From Marinobacter xestospongiae (lineage in GTDB: Bacteria > Pseudomonadota > Gammaproteobacteria > Pseudomonadales > Oleiphilaceae): a stretch of DNA of 64,000 nucleotides. The stretch's first letter is position 1; each line of letters opens with the position of its first letter. Shown here one piece after another: positions 45,579 through 53,729 of this stretch. The stretch spans positions 1 through 64,000 of the forward strand of contig NZ_JAKZAK010000004.1 of the NCBI RefSeq assembly GCF_023156385.1. Direction: 5' to 3'. The notes beneath the pieces were generated by a model. It was not told where the DNA came from, searched no databases, and saw only the letters and a program-made list of their open reading frames with translations. The position numbers were made by a program, and so were the translations under genes.

Positions 45579-48218
45579 CTAAGCGCTCAACTCTTTCGAT
45601 ACCTGAATATCCAAAGGCGGCACGCCAAGGTCCTGCCACTTCTCCGGATGGCAGGTAAACAGCAGTATCTGATGCCGGCTGGCCGCATCAAACAGGATGC
45701 GTTTCATGTCTTCGAGGCGATCGCTGTCACTGTGCACCAGGGTGTCGTCTAGTATCACCAGTGTCGGCCTTCCTGCTTCGCGCAGCAGATCGGCGTAGGC
45801 AAGGCGGCTGATGAGGCCCATCTGCTCCCGTGCCCCGAAACTCAGTTCGGTAATCTGCCCCAGTTCGGCGCCCCTGCTGAAGGTGCCCGGCCGAAGTTGC
45901 TCATCCACTTCCAGCGACGCTTCTGGAAACAGCACTGAAAGGTAGTGGTTCAGGTGTTTTTGTAGCGGTGCCTGCAGGCGGCGTGTGAGGGCCTGGCGCT
46001 TTTCGGTGAGCAGATTCAACAGCAGATCCAGCGCCTGGGCGCGGCGGTGCAGTTCCTGGTAGCGGCGATTGCACTGGTCGTACTCCGCTTCTTTCTCATT
46101 GAGCTGTTCTTCCAGCCCTTCTGCGCCCCAGGCTTCCAGCCTGACTTTGATATCTCGAAGCTCACGCCCCCGCTGCTCCTGGGTCTGGCGCAGTTGATTC
46201 ACCGCATTCTGATACCGTTCAATATCCTGCCGGAGAAACTCCGGGCGGGCCTCGCGGATTTCCCGTTCACGGCGTTCCAGGCTGGCTCCGAGTTCGGCCT
46301 GCTGTTTTTCGATGGTCGTAAGATCAGCGCTGATCTGGCGCAGCTGTTGCTGCCGTTCCGGGCTCTTTTCTTCATCCGCCAGCCGCTGCCATTCGGTTTG
46401 CGCGTTGTCCCGGGCCTGCTTGAGGGCAGACAGCCCGGACTGATGCTCGCGAGCGTCGGATTCGGCCTTATCCAGTGCCGCGGACGCCCGCGCTAGCGCT
46501 GCTTCCGCTTCTTCCAGAACCGGCACATCCTCGTCCGGATTCGGTTTGGGCGTGGCTTCCAGTTGGCGTCTGGCCTTCTCCAGCTCGCTTTCTGCTTCGT
46601 TCTGTTCGGAGACCAGTTGCTCAATACCGGCCGGCGCCACGGATTTCAACAGATCTTCGGCATGCTTCTGGGCTCTTCCGGCGCTCTCAAAAGCAGAAAG
46701 ACGTTCTTCTGCCTGCGCCACGGTGGCCACGCCAAGGGCCTTCAGTTGCTCTGCCAGGTTTTCCTCAAGGGTATTGAGTTTCCTGCGGGTGCTGGCCAGC
46801 TCTTCACCACCCGGTGTAATGCCGAGGGTGCCCACGCCTGGAATCACCAGTGTGGATTCTTCCAAAAGCTGCTGCTCGCCCTCCCCGGTGAGCGCTTCGT
46901 TGTTCAGGGTCAGGGATGCGTCGGCATCCAGTTGCCAGCTCAACCGGGTAGCGATGGTCCGTGAGCGAATGGTTTCGTCGTTGAGCTGGTTCCCCGTTGC
47001 TCTCAGCTTTCCGACCAATTCTGAGTCAGTACGGTTTTCCCGGGCCTGTTGTCTGGCTTGCTCCAACTGCTGGTGGTATTCCCTCGCTTTGGCCAGGTTC
47101 TGGCCCAGCATCTGTCTTTGCTGTTCGAGCCGCCGCACATCCTGCTCCAGACGCGCCCGGGTTTGCAGCAAGCCCGCCAGTTTGCGCCGCTTTTCCGCCT
47201 GCTCATAGGCGGTTTTTGCTTCGGTCAAACGGCCGGTGATTGCCGGCATTTGAGCTTCCGCTACAGTGAGGTCGCGCTCGGCACGATCCAGTTCGGCCTT
47301 TCGGCCTTCGAGCTGGCGACTGAGCCCTTCCAGGTGTTCTTTGTTCTGCTGCAACAGGCGGTGGGTTTGCTGCTGTTGGGCGAGCGTGGCTTTCTCCTGC
47401 TCCTGTTGCTGCTGCAGGCGCTCAACCTGCTGATAACGCGCCCGTGCCCGCTCCAGTTGGCGTTGGGCGTCGTCCCAGGGGCGCTCGAGCTCTGCCTGAT
47501 CATAGTCATGGGTCAGTTTTCCAAGCCGGTCGACCTGCTCCTGGTATTTGTGCACCCGCTCCTTCAGCTGTTCAATCTCGAGTTCATAGTGGGCGCGGTC
47601 TTTTTCCAGTTTCTGATAGTCACCCCGGGGCTTGCCGGTGCCTGTCAGCAAGGTGTCCCGCTGGCTGCGAACCGTCTCGATCAGGTCGTCGCCCCCGGAG
47701 CTGGCCACCTCTCCGACCATGGAGTTCAGGGCGGACTTGAGGTGATCGCCGGCATGCTCTATGGCCGCCTCAATGTCCTGCCCGGTGCCCTGCTCCACCC
47801 ACAGCAATCCCGGTATGCCCCAGTGTTCGGCCTTGCTGGCACCACGTTTCGGGTACTGGTAACCCAGCAATTCGGCCAGCTTTTCTTCGGCGTCGTCTTC
47901 ACTGTAGGTGTCGGTGCCGACAACCAGGTCGCACCGTTTGCGCTGAAGAAAGCTTTTGGTGAGACGCCAAGCGCAGTTGTCGTGCTCGAAATCCAGCTCA
48001 ATGGTGGGTGCCGCGGCGGAGTCACTCCACGGTCGCAGATCGTCAACCGCCGTTGAGCGATAACGCTCGAAGAACGCGGCACGGATGGCTCGCACCAGCG
48101 TGCTCTTGCCGGATTCATTGGGGCCGTGAATCAGGTTGAGGCCGGGTTGCAGGTTGTCCAACACAAAGGGTTTGCGGAACTGGCGCAGCTGTTCAATGCG
48201 CATTCGCTGCAACTTCAT
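45579..48218 (-). CDS. YhaN-like SMC/SbcC-type ATPase
   Basis: An 879-residue ATPase split by a long coiled coil. The N-terminal Walker A is GPNESGKST (32-40), followed by about 500 residues of Gln/Glu/Arg-rich coiled coil. The C-terminal half site has the ABC signature LSFGAREQMG (about 792) and Walker B PTLVILDDTLVHSD (about 818-831). The SMC-like arrangement matches YhaN/SbcC proteins that work with a SbcD-type nuclease. Its start overlaps the stop of the nuclease gene by four bases, so the pair is coupled. Confidence 0.92.
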   Translation of the reverse strand: MKLQRMRIEQLRQFRKPFVLDNLQPGLNLIHGPNESGKSTLVRAIRAAFFERYRSTAVDDLRPWSDSAAAPTIELDFEHDNCAWRLTKSFLQRKRCDLVVGTDTYSEDDAEEKLAELLGYQYPKRGASKAEHWGIPGLLWVEQGTGQDIEAAIEHAGDHLKSALNSMVGEVASSGGDDLIETVRSQRDTLLTGTGKPRGDYQKLEKDRAHYELEIEQLKERVHKYQEQVDRLGKLTHDYDQAELERPWDDAQRQLERARARYQQVERLQQQQEQEKATLAQQQQTHRLLQQNKEHLEGLSRQLEGRKAELDRAERDLTVAEAQMPAITGRLTEAKTAYEQAEKRRKLAGLLQTRARLEQDVRRLEQQRQMLGQNLAKAREYHQQLEQARQQARENRTDSELVGKLRATGNQLNDETIRSRTIATRLSWQLDADASLTLNNEALTGEGEQQLLEESTLVIPGVGTLGITPGGEELASTRRKLNTLEENLAEQLKALGVATVAQAEERLSAFESAGRAQKHAEDLLKSVAPAGIEQLVSEQNEAESELEKARRQLEATPKPNPDEDVPVLEEAEAALARASAALDKAESDAREHQSGLSALKQARDNAQTEWQRLADEEKSPERQQQLRQISADLTTIEKQQAELGASLERREREIREARPEFLRQDIERYQNAVNQLRQTQEQRGRELRDIKVRLEAWGAEGLEEQLNEKEAEYDQCNRRYQELHRRAQALDLLLNLLTEKRQALTRRLQAPLQKHLNHYLSVLFPEASLEVDEQLRPGTFSRGAELGQITELSFGAREQMGLISRLAYADLLREAGRPTLVILDDTLVHSDSDRLEDMKRILFDAASRHQILLFTCHPEKWQDLGVPPLDIQVSKELSA

Positions 48219-49336
48219 TGCGCCGCCTCCTGTTCCCGCTCCCTGAGCAGACCCGCCAGAATGGCCAAGGCATCCCGGGCGACATCGTCCTGTGCTGCTT
48301 CTTGGCGCTCTCGCAGACTCTCAACCACCTCGCCCACGTAGCCATCCGCTTTCAGGGCCGCAATGTCCTCATCGGTGGGGGCAAGCTGAAGCCCGCTCCG
48401 CTCGCAGCGAAGACTGCGGAATCGTGCTTCGGCAACCGACAACGCCTTCAACAGGGCTTCTTCGCCGGCCAGGGTCACCGAGCCGTCAAGGCGCAGATCA
48501 ACAACGGCGGATTCCGGCAAGGAACTCAGACATTCCAGCAGTTGCTCAAGATCGGAGTGGACGGCCAGGGTTTCCCGCAACTGGTGCCATTGATACCGCC
48601 CTGTTGGAACAGGCGTTACCGTGGCAGTTGCACCCGGCTCGGATACGTCAACAATCAGGGCATTCCCCGCTTCATTATTGCGGAACCGTTCCGGCTCCGG
48701 GGTTCCGCTGTACCAGGTACGCTCATCGATCTGTTTGGTGCCGTGCCAGTCACCCAGGGCGAGGTAGTCCAGCCTGCTGGCTTCGGCACGGTTCGGTGCG
48801 ATGGGGTTGGCGGAATCAATCTCGTCCGGCAACAGGCCCTGGACACTGCCATGGGCCAGGCCGACTCGAAGAAAGCCTTCAGGTGTCTGGTAGCCGCTGA
48901 ATGGCTCGGTCAGATCGCTGTAGGTGTGGCGTTGTGTCAGCGGGGCACAGAGGATACTTAGGCTCTGGGGTTCCAGATCAATCACACCGGGATGAAGCGC
49001 GAGATGCACGTTCTCAGGCACTGCCCCCAGGCGCTGAGCCCGCGTCCACACACTCTCTGCCAGGGCGGCATCGTGGTTACCGGGAAGCATGACCCAGGGG
49101 CCAGCAAAACCCTGCGTGCCATTGAACACCCTGCGAATCGTCCGGTCAGCGACCGTTTGGGCGTCGAAGACGTCACCCGCCACCAATACCGCATCACACT
49201 GGTTTTCTGTGGCCAGCCGTGCAAGCGTCTCGATGGCCTCAAACCGGGCCTCAACCAACGCAGCGCCATCTTCCGTTTCGAAGCGGGTAAACGCCCGGCC
49301 CATCTGCCAGTCCGCCGTGTGCAAAATCTTTGGCAT
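48215..49336 (-). CDS. YhaO/SbcD-like DNA repair exonuclease
   Basis: A 373-residue calcineurin-like metallophosphoesterase of the Mre11/SbcD/YhaO type. Metal-binding motifs seen are ILHTADWQMG (DxH variant with Asp8), VLVAGDVFD, MLPGNHDA and GSVQGLLPDEID; GDWH occurs further on. It is the upstream gene of the nuclease-ATPase pair and is probably expressed from the about 120-base gap to its right. Such complexes process DNA ends and hairpins, and related pairs also occur in defence regions. Confidence 0.92.
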   Translation of the reverse strand: MPKILHTADWQMGRAFTRFETEDGAALVEARFEAIETLARLATENQCDAVLVAGDVFDAQTVADRTIRRVFNGTQGFAGPWVMLPGNHDAALAESVWTRAQRLGAVPENVHLALHPGVIDLEPQSLSILCAPLTQRHTYSDLTEPFSGYQTPEGFLRVGLAHGSVQGLLPDEIDSANPIAPNRAEASRLDYLALGDWHGTKQIDERTWYSGTPEPERFRNNEAGNALIVDVSEPGATATVTPVPTGRYQWHQLRETLAVHSDLEQLLECLSSLPESAVVDLRLDGSVTLAGEEALLKALSVAEARFRSLRCERSGLQLAPTDEDIAALKADGYVGEVVESLRERQEAAQDDVARDALAILAGLLREREQEAAQ

Positions 49337-49459
49337 CTTATCTTCCTGATAGATCTCGGAATTTTTGCGTCATTCTAGACGACCTGTGACTACTTTACAG
49401 ACGCGATGCAGCAGGTGTAGTGGTGGCAGCCCTTGAGCTTGGGGAGGAATCTGTATTCT

Positions 49460-49597
49460 TCAATTCGTTGGGGGTGTGGTTCGGTTGATAGCACAGTTAC
49501 TTATTAAGTGACGGTAGCCACGCTTAAACCAATAGACTCCAATACCAATCATTGGGAGGCTGATACCAAATGAGCCAAGACTAGTGATGACCCACAT
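49460..49597 (-). CDS. 45-residue putative membrane peptide
   Basis: Small open frame below usual detection size: ATG at 49597, TGA at 49460-49462. An AAGGAAGGGG ribosome-binding region lies just upstream. The N-terminal two thirds is a hydrophobic helix (MWVITSLGSFGISLPMIGIG and on to VYWF), followed by a basic, then polar tail ending TTPPTN. Its start is 18 bases after the right core of an attC-like element, the spacing typical of integron cassette genes. Function unknown. Confidence 0.55.
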   Translation of the reverse strand: MWVITSLGSFGISLPMIGIGVYWFKRGYRHLISNCAINRTTPPTN

Positions 49598-49614
49598 ACC
49601 CCTTCCTTGAATCA

Positions 49615-49673
49615 CTTAGCGAATGACCAGGACTCCCCCTGTTCGCCGGCATCGGGTTGAATGAATCGCTAAG
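49615..49673 (-). repeat. attC-like (59-base-element-like) recombination site
   Basis: Read on the minus strand, the element begins GGCTTAGCG at the stop codon of the hydrolase gene. It continues ATTCATTCAACCCGATGCC, close to the known left half of many integron attC sites (AATTCATTCAAGCCGACGCC). It ends with TCGCTAAG, which pairs with CTTAGCGA (arms 49666-49673 and 49615-49622). The core triplets are AGC/GCT rather than the nearly invariant AAC/GTT, with a compensating change on both arms. Recombination activity may therefore be lost or altered. Confidence 0.5.
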
Positions 49674-50457
49674 CCTCAGCCTGCACCTTCCTTGGATTGA
49701 GAAGGAACCGGCGGACAATTTCTCCGGTAATTTCGGGAGCTTCCTCTATCGCAGCATGTCCGGCAAATGGAATGTTGCCGAATGAAGAGCCAGAAATCAT
49801 GGCTTGGGCCTCTGCTGCTTCCTCCAGCGAAAGAAGAAAGTCGCCATCCCCTCGGAGAATGAGCGTAGGGCAATCAATACTAGAGATCGAATCTTGGGGG
49901 TAGCCCGTCGTGCCGAGGTCGGTCCAGAGATTGACGCAGGACTTGACCAGTCCATTGAAACTCCCCTGCGGGTTAAGCGCGCCATATTTTTGTGGCGCAT
50001 CAGGGAACATCGCTGTCCACGCGGCTGCAGTCACCCCGTCAAGAATTTCGAATGACGGGTCTTGCGTGGAAAGTCGCCACTGAGCACCTATGGTGACGAG
50101 CGCGCAGACTACATTGTTGGCGGCTGCAAGCCGATAGGCGACGATGCCGCCATCACTGAAACCCAGAAGCGAATACTCTTTCAGGTTTAGGTGCCTGATG
50201 AGTGACTGGATATCAGCCTGATGCTGCTGGTACGTGAGGGGTTTCGTGCCGAGTGTGGAACGACCGTGTCCACGCATGTCTATCGCGACGACTTGAAACG
50301 AATCTGGAATCAGGCCGGTGATGGGATGAAAATCTTCGAGGCTGCCAAGGCCTCCGTGCAGGAGAATGACCGGATGGCCGTGCGGTGATCCTGCCATTTC
50401 GTAATAGATGCGCGCATCGTCTAGATCAAGGAATGCGCCGCTTTGATGATCAAGCAT
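49669..50457 (-). CDS. Alpha/beta hydrolase, cassette-like
   Basis: A 262-residue alpha/beta hydrolase. The oxyanion segment is VILLHGGLGS, the nucleophile elbow is Gly-Phe-Ser-Asp-Gly (SLLGFSDGGIVAYR), the acid is probably Asp in LRGDGDFLL and the catalytic His is in FAGHAAIEEAP. No signal peptide is seen, and the substrate is unknown. AAGGA lies six bases upstream of the ATG. The stop codon lies inside an attC-like element and a GTTAGTA core-like sequence lies 17 bases before the start, as in integron cassettes. Confidence 0.88.
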   Translation of the reverse strand: MLDHQSGAFLDLDDARIYYEMAGSPHGHPVILLHGGLGSLEDFHPITGLIPDSFQVVAIDMRGHGRSTLGTKPLTYQQHQADIQSLIRHLNLKEYSLLGFSDGGIVAYRLAAANNVVCALVTIGAQWRLSTQDPSFEILDGVTAAAWTAMFPDAPQKYGALNPQGSFNGLVKSCVNLWTDLGTTGYPQDSISSIDCPTLILRGDGDFLLSLEEAAEAQAMISGSSFGNIPFAGHAAIEEAPEITGEIVRRFLLNPRKVQAEA

Positions 50458-50650
50458 GATTATTCCTTAGGCTTACTAACGGGAAAAAGCGGCTTCGGGG
50501 TCTTAGATACCCGATGGCCGGGTCGGCCAGAACATCGGGTGGGCGAAGTCGATCCAGATTCAGCGTGCAGCTCATTACATCCTTTAGAGGTGTCGTCCGG
50601 TTGACAGACCGGCCATCACTCCGGAAGACCAAGTGCCGCCATGGTCGGCA

Positions 50651-50757
50651 ATGGGCTGCTGGCGACTCCAGGGCCAACCACCGGCGCTTCATGACGTTGT
50701 GTTAGGTAAAAACTATCTCGCTCAGCGCTGTGTGGCAAGGGCGTGCAACAGTCTTTG
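50651..50757. repeat. Imperfect direct repeat, copy A
   Basis: About 107 bases, roughly 80 percent identical by eye to copy B at 51540-51647 and in the same orientation. On the minus strand it precedes the hydrolase gene by about 200 bases. It contains a short hairpin (TTGGC/GCCAG) and an ACCTAAC core that fits the integron R'' consensus. The 585-base gap 50458-51042 that holds it shows no other gene I accept. Short frames on both strands overlap the repeat and look random. Confidence 0.75.
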
Positions 50758-51042
50758 GCAATTGTGGGGGCGTGAAGGATGGTGAGATCATGCATTTTGG
50801 GGCCGGTTACCGGTCTGCTAACCAGTACGGTTCCGCTCATCCCCTGCTTGGTGATAGAGGGCGGTCTCTGAAGGCCCTCATCATGTCGAGGAAACCAGGC
50901 AGACTCACGCGCCAGCCTGGCGCCCTACCCTCTGCTCGAGCAACTAGCCGCTGCGATCCGAGCTGTCGGCGTCCAGCGTACATCGCGTTCGATGCTACCT
51001 GGCCTTGTATCTTTCATTCGCAGATATAACGCTTAAGAAGCT

Positions 51043-51411
51043 TTAATCACTGGAGCTATCTGAAATGTCTTGAACAAAAGATATTTTGTTTCCGTCCGGG
51101 TCAACAGCTTCCGCCATTTTGATAACCCCTGGATACTCTACAACGTCTCCTACTGGCACGTTGGCCTCTAAACACGTTTTACACTGTGCCTCTACATCGT
51201 TTACACCAAGAACTACGGTTGTGCTGCCCGCATTTTCAGGGTCTATTGAAACCTGAATCCATGCTGCTTCTACAACTTGCCATTCCGCGATACCTTCCAT
51301 AGGTACAACATCCGGATCACGACCAAACAGCTTTTTATACCAATTGAGCGATTCCTCGAAGTTCTTTACAGGGATTACTGAGATCACGCTATTAATATTG
51401 TTAGCTTGCAT
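51043..51411 (-). CDS. Glyoxalase/bleomycin-resistance/dioxygenase-fold protein
   Basis: A 122-residue VOC-superfamily protein with SVISVIPVKNFEESLNWYKKLFG at the N terminus and AVDPDGNKISFVQD near the C terminus. Members bind a metal and act as dioxygenases, isomerases or drug-binding proteins. The exact role is unknown. AAGGA lies six bases before the ATG, like the hydrolase gene. The gene is clearly AT-richer than the surrounding chromosome, and it ends close to a GCGTTATAT core-like sequence. Confidence 0.87.
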   Translation of the reverse strand: MQANNINSVISVIPVKNFEESLNWYKKLFGRDPDVVPMEGIAEWQVVEAAWIQVSIDPENAGSTTVVLGVNDVEAQCKTCLEANVPVGDVVEYPGVIKMAEAVDPDGNKISFVQDISDSSSD

Positions 51412-51539
51412 CGTATTTCCTTATTTTGATTAATTGCACAATGGTTTCTGAGTGAGGCTTTGTCTTTTTTACTCGGCTGGGAAAGAGTTTCCTGATAGAC
51501 ACGATTGTCGGGGTTTCGGAAAGGTAAAAGTCATTCCCT

Positions 51540-51647
51540 ATGGGCGGCTGGCGACTCCAGAGCCAGTCACCGGCACGCCATGACGCTGTGTTCGGTAAAA
51601 AGCTATATGGCTCGTGGCTCTGTGGCAAGGGCGTGGGACAGAGTTTG
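51540..51647. repeat. Imperfect direct repeat, copy B
   Basis: The second copy of the about 107-base repeat. On the minus strand it lies about 130 bases upstream of the glyoxalase-fold gene, mirroring the place of copy A before the hydrolase. Conserved blocks include GCTGGCGACTCCAG, CATGACG, GGTAAAAA and TGTGGCAAGGGCGTG. The 353-base gap 51412-51764 also holds the promoter of the diguanylate cyclase gene. An 83-codon frame through the repeat is not accepted as a gene. Confidence 0.75.
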
Positions 51648-51764
51648 ACCATAAAAGAGGCATGGCGCTGGCGCTCAAGAGTACCGTGTGTCGCCTTTGG
51701 TCCGACTTTCTGTGCACCTTTTGTGTGCTAACCTCTTAAAAAATCGGATTCATTGGAGCCAGTG

Positions 51765-53168
51765 ATGGACCAGAACAACAGCATCGAGGCGCTGCCATCA
51801 AGCGTTGATCAGCTCTTGCCCTACATTTTCTCGCACATGGATGATGCTGTGATTATCGCCAACAGCGATCGGGAAATGGTGACCACCAATGATGCCGCAA
51901 GACTGTTGTTCGGATACAACGAGCAGGAAATGGAGGGCAACAAGACCCTGATGCTGTACGCAAACTCCGACGACTATGCGGACCAGGGGAGGAAGCGCTT
52001 TAACCAGGCTGCACAAGCGGCCGGTGAAGCCTATGTCACTTCCTATAAGCGCAAGGACGGCACGGTGTTTGATGGCGAAACACTGGGCGGGGCGGTCAGG
52101 GACAAGTCCGGTCAGGTTCTGTTTTTCATCGGGATTGTAAAGGATGTCTCTACCAGGGTGGCCACCGAGCAAACCCTTAACGAGCTGCACTCCATCACGT
52201 CTTCCCGTGCACTGGACTTTGAGCAGCGGGTTGATGCGATGCTGAAGCTGGGCAGTCGGCACTTCGGCCTGCCGATTGGCATCTTCAGTAAGATTGAAGG
52301 CAACACCTACACCGTGATGCAGGCCATTCATCCGGAAAACGCGCTCACTCCGGGCATGACGTTTGAGTTGGAAGGCACCTACTGCAGCCATGTTTATGCG
52401 GCCAATAACACCCAGGGGTTCCACCATGTAGCGCACAGCTCCATTCAGAAGCATCCCTGCTATCTCAATTTCGGACTGGAGGCCTACCTGGGGGCGCCAA
52501 TCTTCGTTGACGAGAAGCGCTATGGCACGCTGAATTTCTCGAGCCCCAGTCCAACCAGGCCTTTTATCCAGCAGGACTACGAACTGGTGAAGCTGTTCGC
52601 AGAATGGATCGGCCATGAGTTGGCACGACTTTACGATCTTAAAGCTCTGGAGCAGGCTCGGCAGGAGCTGGAGACCCTCTCTCAGACCGACCCATTGACG
52701 GGCCTCTACAACCGGAGACATATGGAAGGCGTTATGAACGAGGAGGTTGAGCGGGCGGCTCGCTACGCAAAGCCTTTGTCAGTGGCCTTGTTCGATTTCG
52801 ATCACTTCAAACGGCTCAATGACACCTATGGCCATGCGGCCGGTGATGATGCCCTGAAGCTATTTGCCCGTACGGTAAAGGACGCTTCCCGCTGTGTCGA
52901 TCTCTACTGTCGGTGGGGCGGTGAGGAATTCATCGCGGCTTTTCCGGAAACGTCCGCCTTAGATGCGAAAAAGCTGCTGGAGCGCATCATCAGCAAACTG
53001 AAGGCTGCAAATTTCTCGGCGAACAATGAACACATTGCACTGACAATGAGCATCGGGCTTACTGAGATCCGGCAAGGGGATTCTATCGACACTCTTATCC
53101 AACGAGCTGACGAGGCGATGTATGAAGCCAAGCATGGAGGCCGAGACCGAATCGTTACTCATCCTTGA
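51765..53168 (+). CDS. PAS-GAF-GGDEF diguanylate cyclase
   Basis: Soluble signalling enzyme of 467 residues that should make cyclic di-GMP. It has a PAS domain (about 15-125), a GAF domain (about 140-300, with Cys/His-rich EGTYCSHVYAANN) and a C-terminal GGDEF domain (about 310-467). The active site is GGEEF, so it is expected to be active. An RxxD inhibitory site (RCVD) lies five residues before it. GGAG is six bases before the ATG at 51765. It is next to the tRNA-Cys gene and marks the right edge of the accessory region. Confidence 0.93.
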   Translation: MDQNNSIEALPSSVDQLLPYIFSHMDDAVIIANSDREMVTTNDAARLLFGYNEQEMEGNKTLMLYANSDDYADQGRKRFNQAAQAAGEAYVTSYKRKDGTVFDGETLGGAVRDKSGQVLFFIGIVKDVSTRVATEQTLNELHSITSSRALDFEQRVDAMLKLGSRHFGLPIGIFSKIEGNTYTVMQAIHPENALTPGMTFELEGTYCSHVYAANNTQGFHHVAHSSIQKHPCYLNFGLEAYLGAPIFVDEKRYGTLNFSSPSPTRPFIQQDYELVKLFAEWIGHELARLYDLKALEQARQELETLSQTDPLTGLYNRRHMEGVMNEEVERAARYAKPLSVALFDFDHFKRLNDTYGHAAGDDALKLFARTVKDASRCVDLYCRWGGEEFIAAFPETSALDAKKLLERIISKLKAANFSANNEHIALTMSIGLTEIRQGDSIDTLIQRADEAMYEAKHGGRDRIVTHP

Positions 53169-53374
53169 ACATTCGCCGACTTCTCTCAGCGACTCATGAG
53201 ACCGAAGCAATGCGCAAACATTACCGATTGGTTCGCCCGCCAGAACGATCAAAATCGACTCTGAAATCGCTCCGCGATCCGGAAAATTCATGAATCGTTG
53301 TCGCCATGATGTCGCTGCCGAAACGCCGGCTCTGGCTCGAAACTGGTAACTGACTGTAAATAAGGGGAAAGAAA

Positions 53375-53448
53375 TGGAGGCGCGGGTCGGAATCGAACCG
53401 GCGTACACGGAGTTGCAGTCCGCTGCATAACCACTCTGCCACCGCGCC
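53375..53448 (-). tRNA. tRNA-Cys (anticodon GCA)
   Basis: A 74-base tRNA on the minus strand with acceptor stem GGCGCGG, anticodon GCA (ACTGCAACT), T arm GGTTCGATTCC, discriminator U and encoded CCA. It is downstream of tRNA-Gly, as in the E. coli pgsA-glyW-cysT order, but no tRNA-Leu follows in the next 200 bases. Confidence 0.98.
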
Positions 53449-53536
53449 GGGAAAGTCCGGTAGGAATCTGGACTTTATGCTCTCAGGTGGGCTGTGAGAG
53501 ACTTGGATTTTCAACCGGTTGGACCGGAGGAAAAAT

Positions 53537-53612
53537 TGGAGCGGGAAACGAGATTCGAACTCGCGACCCCAACCTTGGCAAGGTTGTGCTCTACCAACTG
53601 AGCTATTCCCGC
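53537..53612 (-). tRNA. tRNA-Gly (anticodon GCC)
   Basis: A 76-base tRNA on the minus strand. The acceptor stem is GCGGGAA, the anticodon loop CTTGCCAAG gives GCC, the T arm is AGTTCGAATCT and CCA is encoded. It is cotranscribed with tRNA-Cys 88 bases further on. Confidence 0.98.
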
Positions 53613-53654
53613 TTTAAGTCACTTCGTTTGGCTGTTGCCGTTGAAGTGGCGCAT

Positions 53655-53682
53655 ATATTAATGGATTCCGGCGGAGAGTCAA
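53655..53682 (-). promoter_or_regulatory. Sigma70 promoter of the tRNA-Gly/tRNA-Cys operon
   Basis: On the minus strand TTGACT (53677-53682) and TAATAT (53655-53660) are separated by 16 bases and followed by ATGCGCC, a GC-rich discriminator, about 40 bases before the tRNA. This is one of the best promoter matches in the window and resembles the tRNA-Lys promoter at 248-275. Confidence 0.8.
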
Positions 53683-53729
53683 CCCCTTTTTTTCATTTTT
53701 TTCACTGTAACTGATTGATTACTTTATAG

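Noticed and set aside
47049..48056. 335-codon plus-strand frame over the YhaN-like gene
   Set aside because: A shadow of the coiled-coil coding region. It is Leu/Gln/Phe rich with no start signal.
50450..51029. Short open frames on both strands around repeat copy A
   Set aside because: They overlap each other, the repeat and the hydrolase start, and show no ribosome-binding sites or family features.
50651..51647. CRISPR array
   Set aside because: There are only two copies, each over 100 bases, about 890 bases apart, with genes between and no cas genes.
51401..51652. 83-codon minus-strand frame through repeat copy B
   Set aside because: It overlaps the glyoxalase start out of frame and its sequence follows the repeat, so it is more likely non-coding.
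49337..53374. Complete integron with integrase
   Set aside because: No tyrosine recombinase of the IntI type, and no attI site, was found in the window. Only cassette-like features are claimed.
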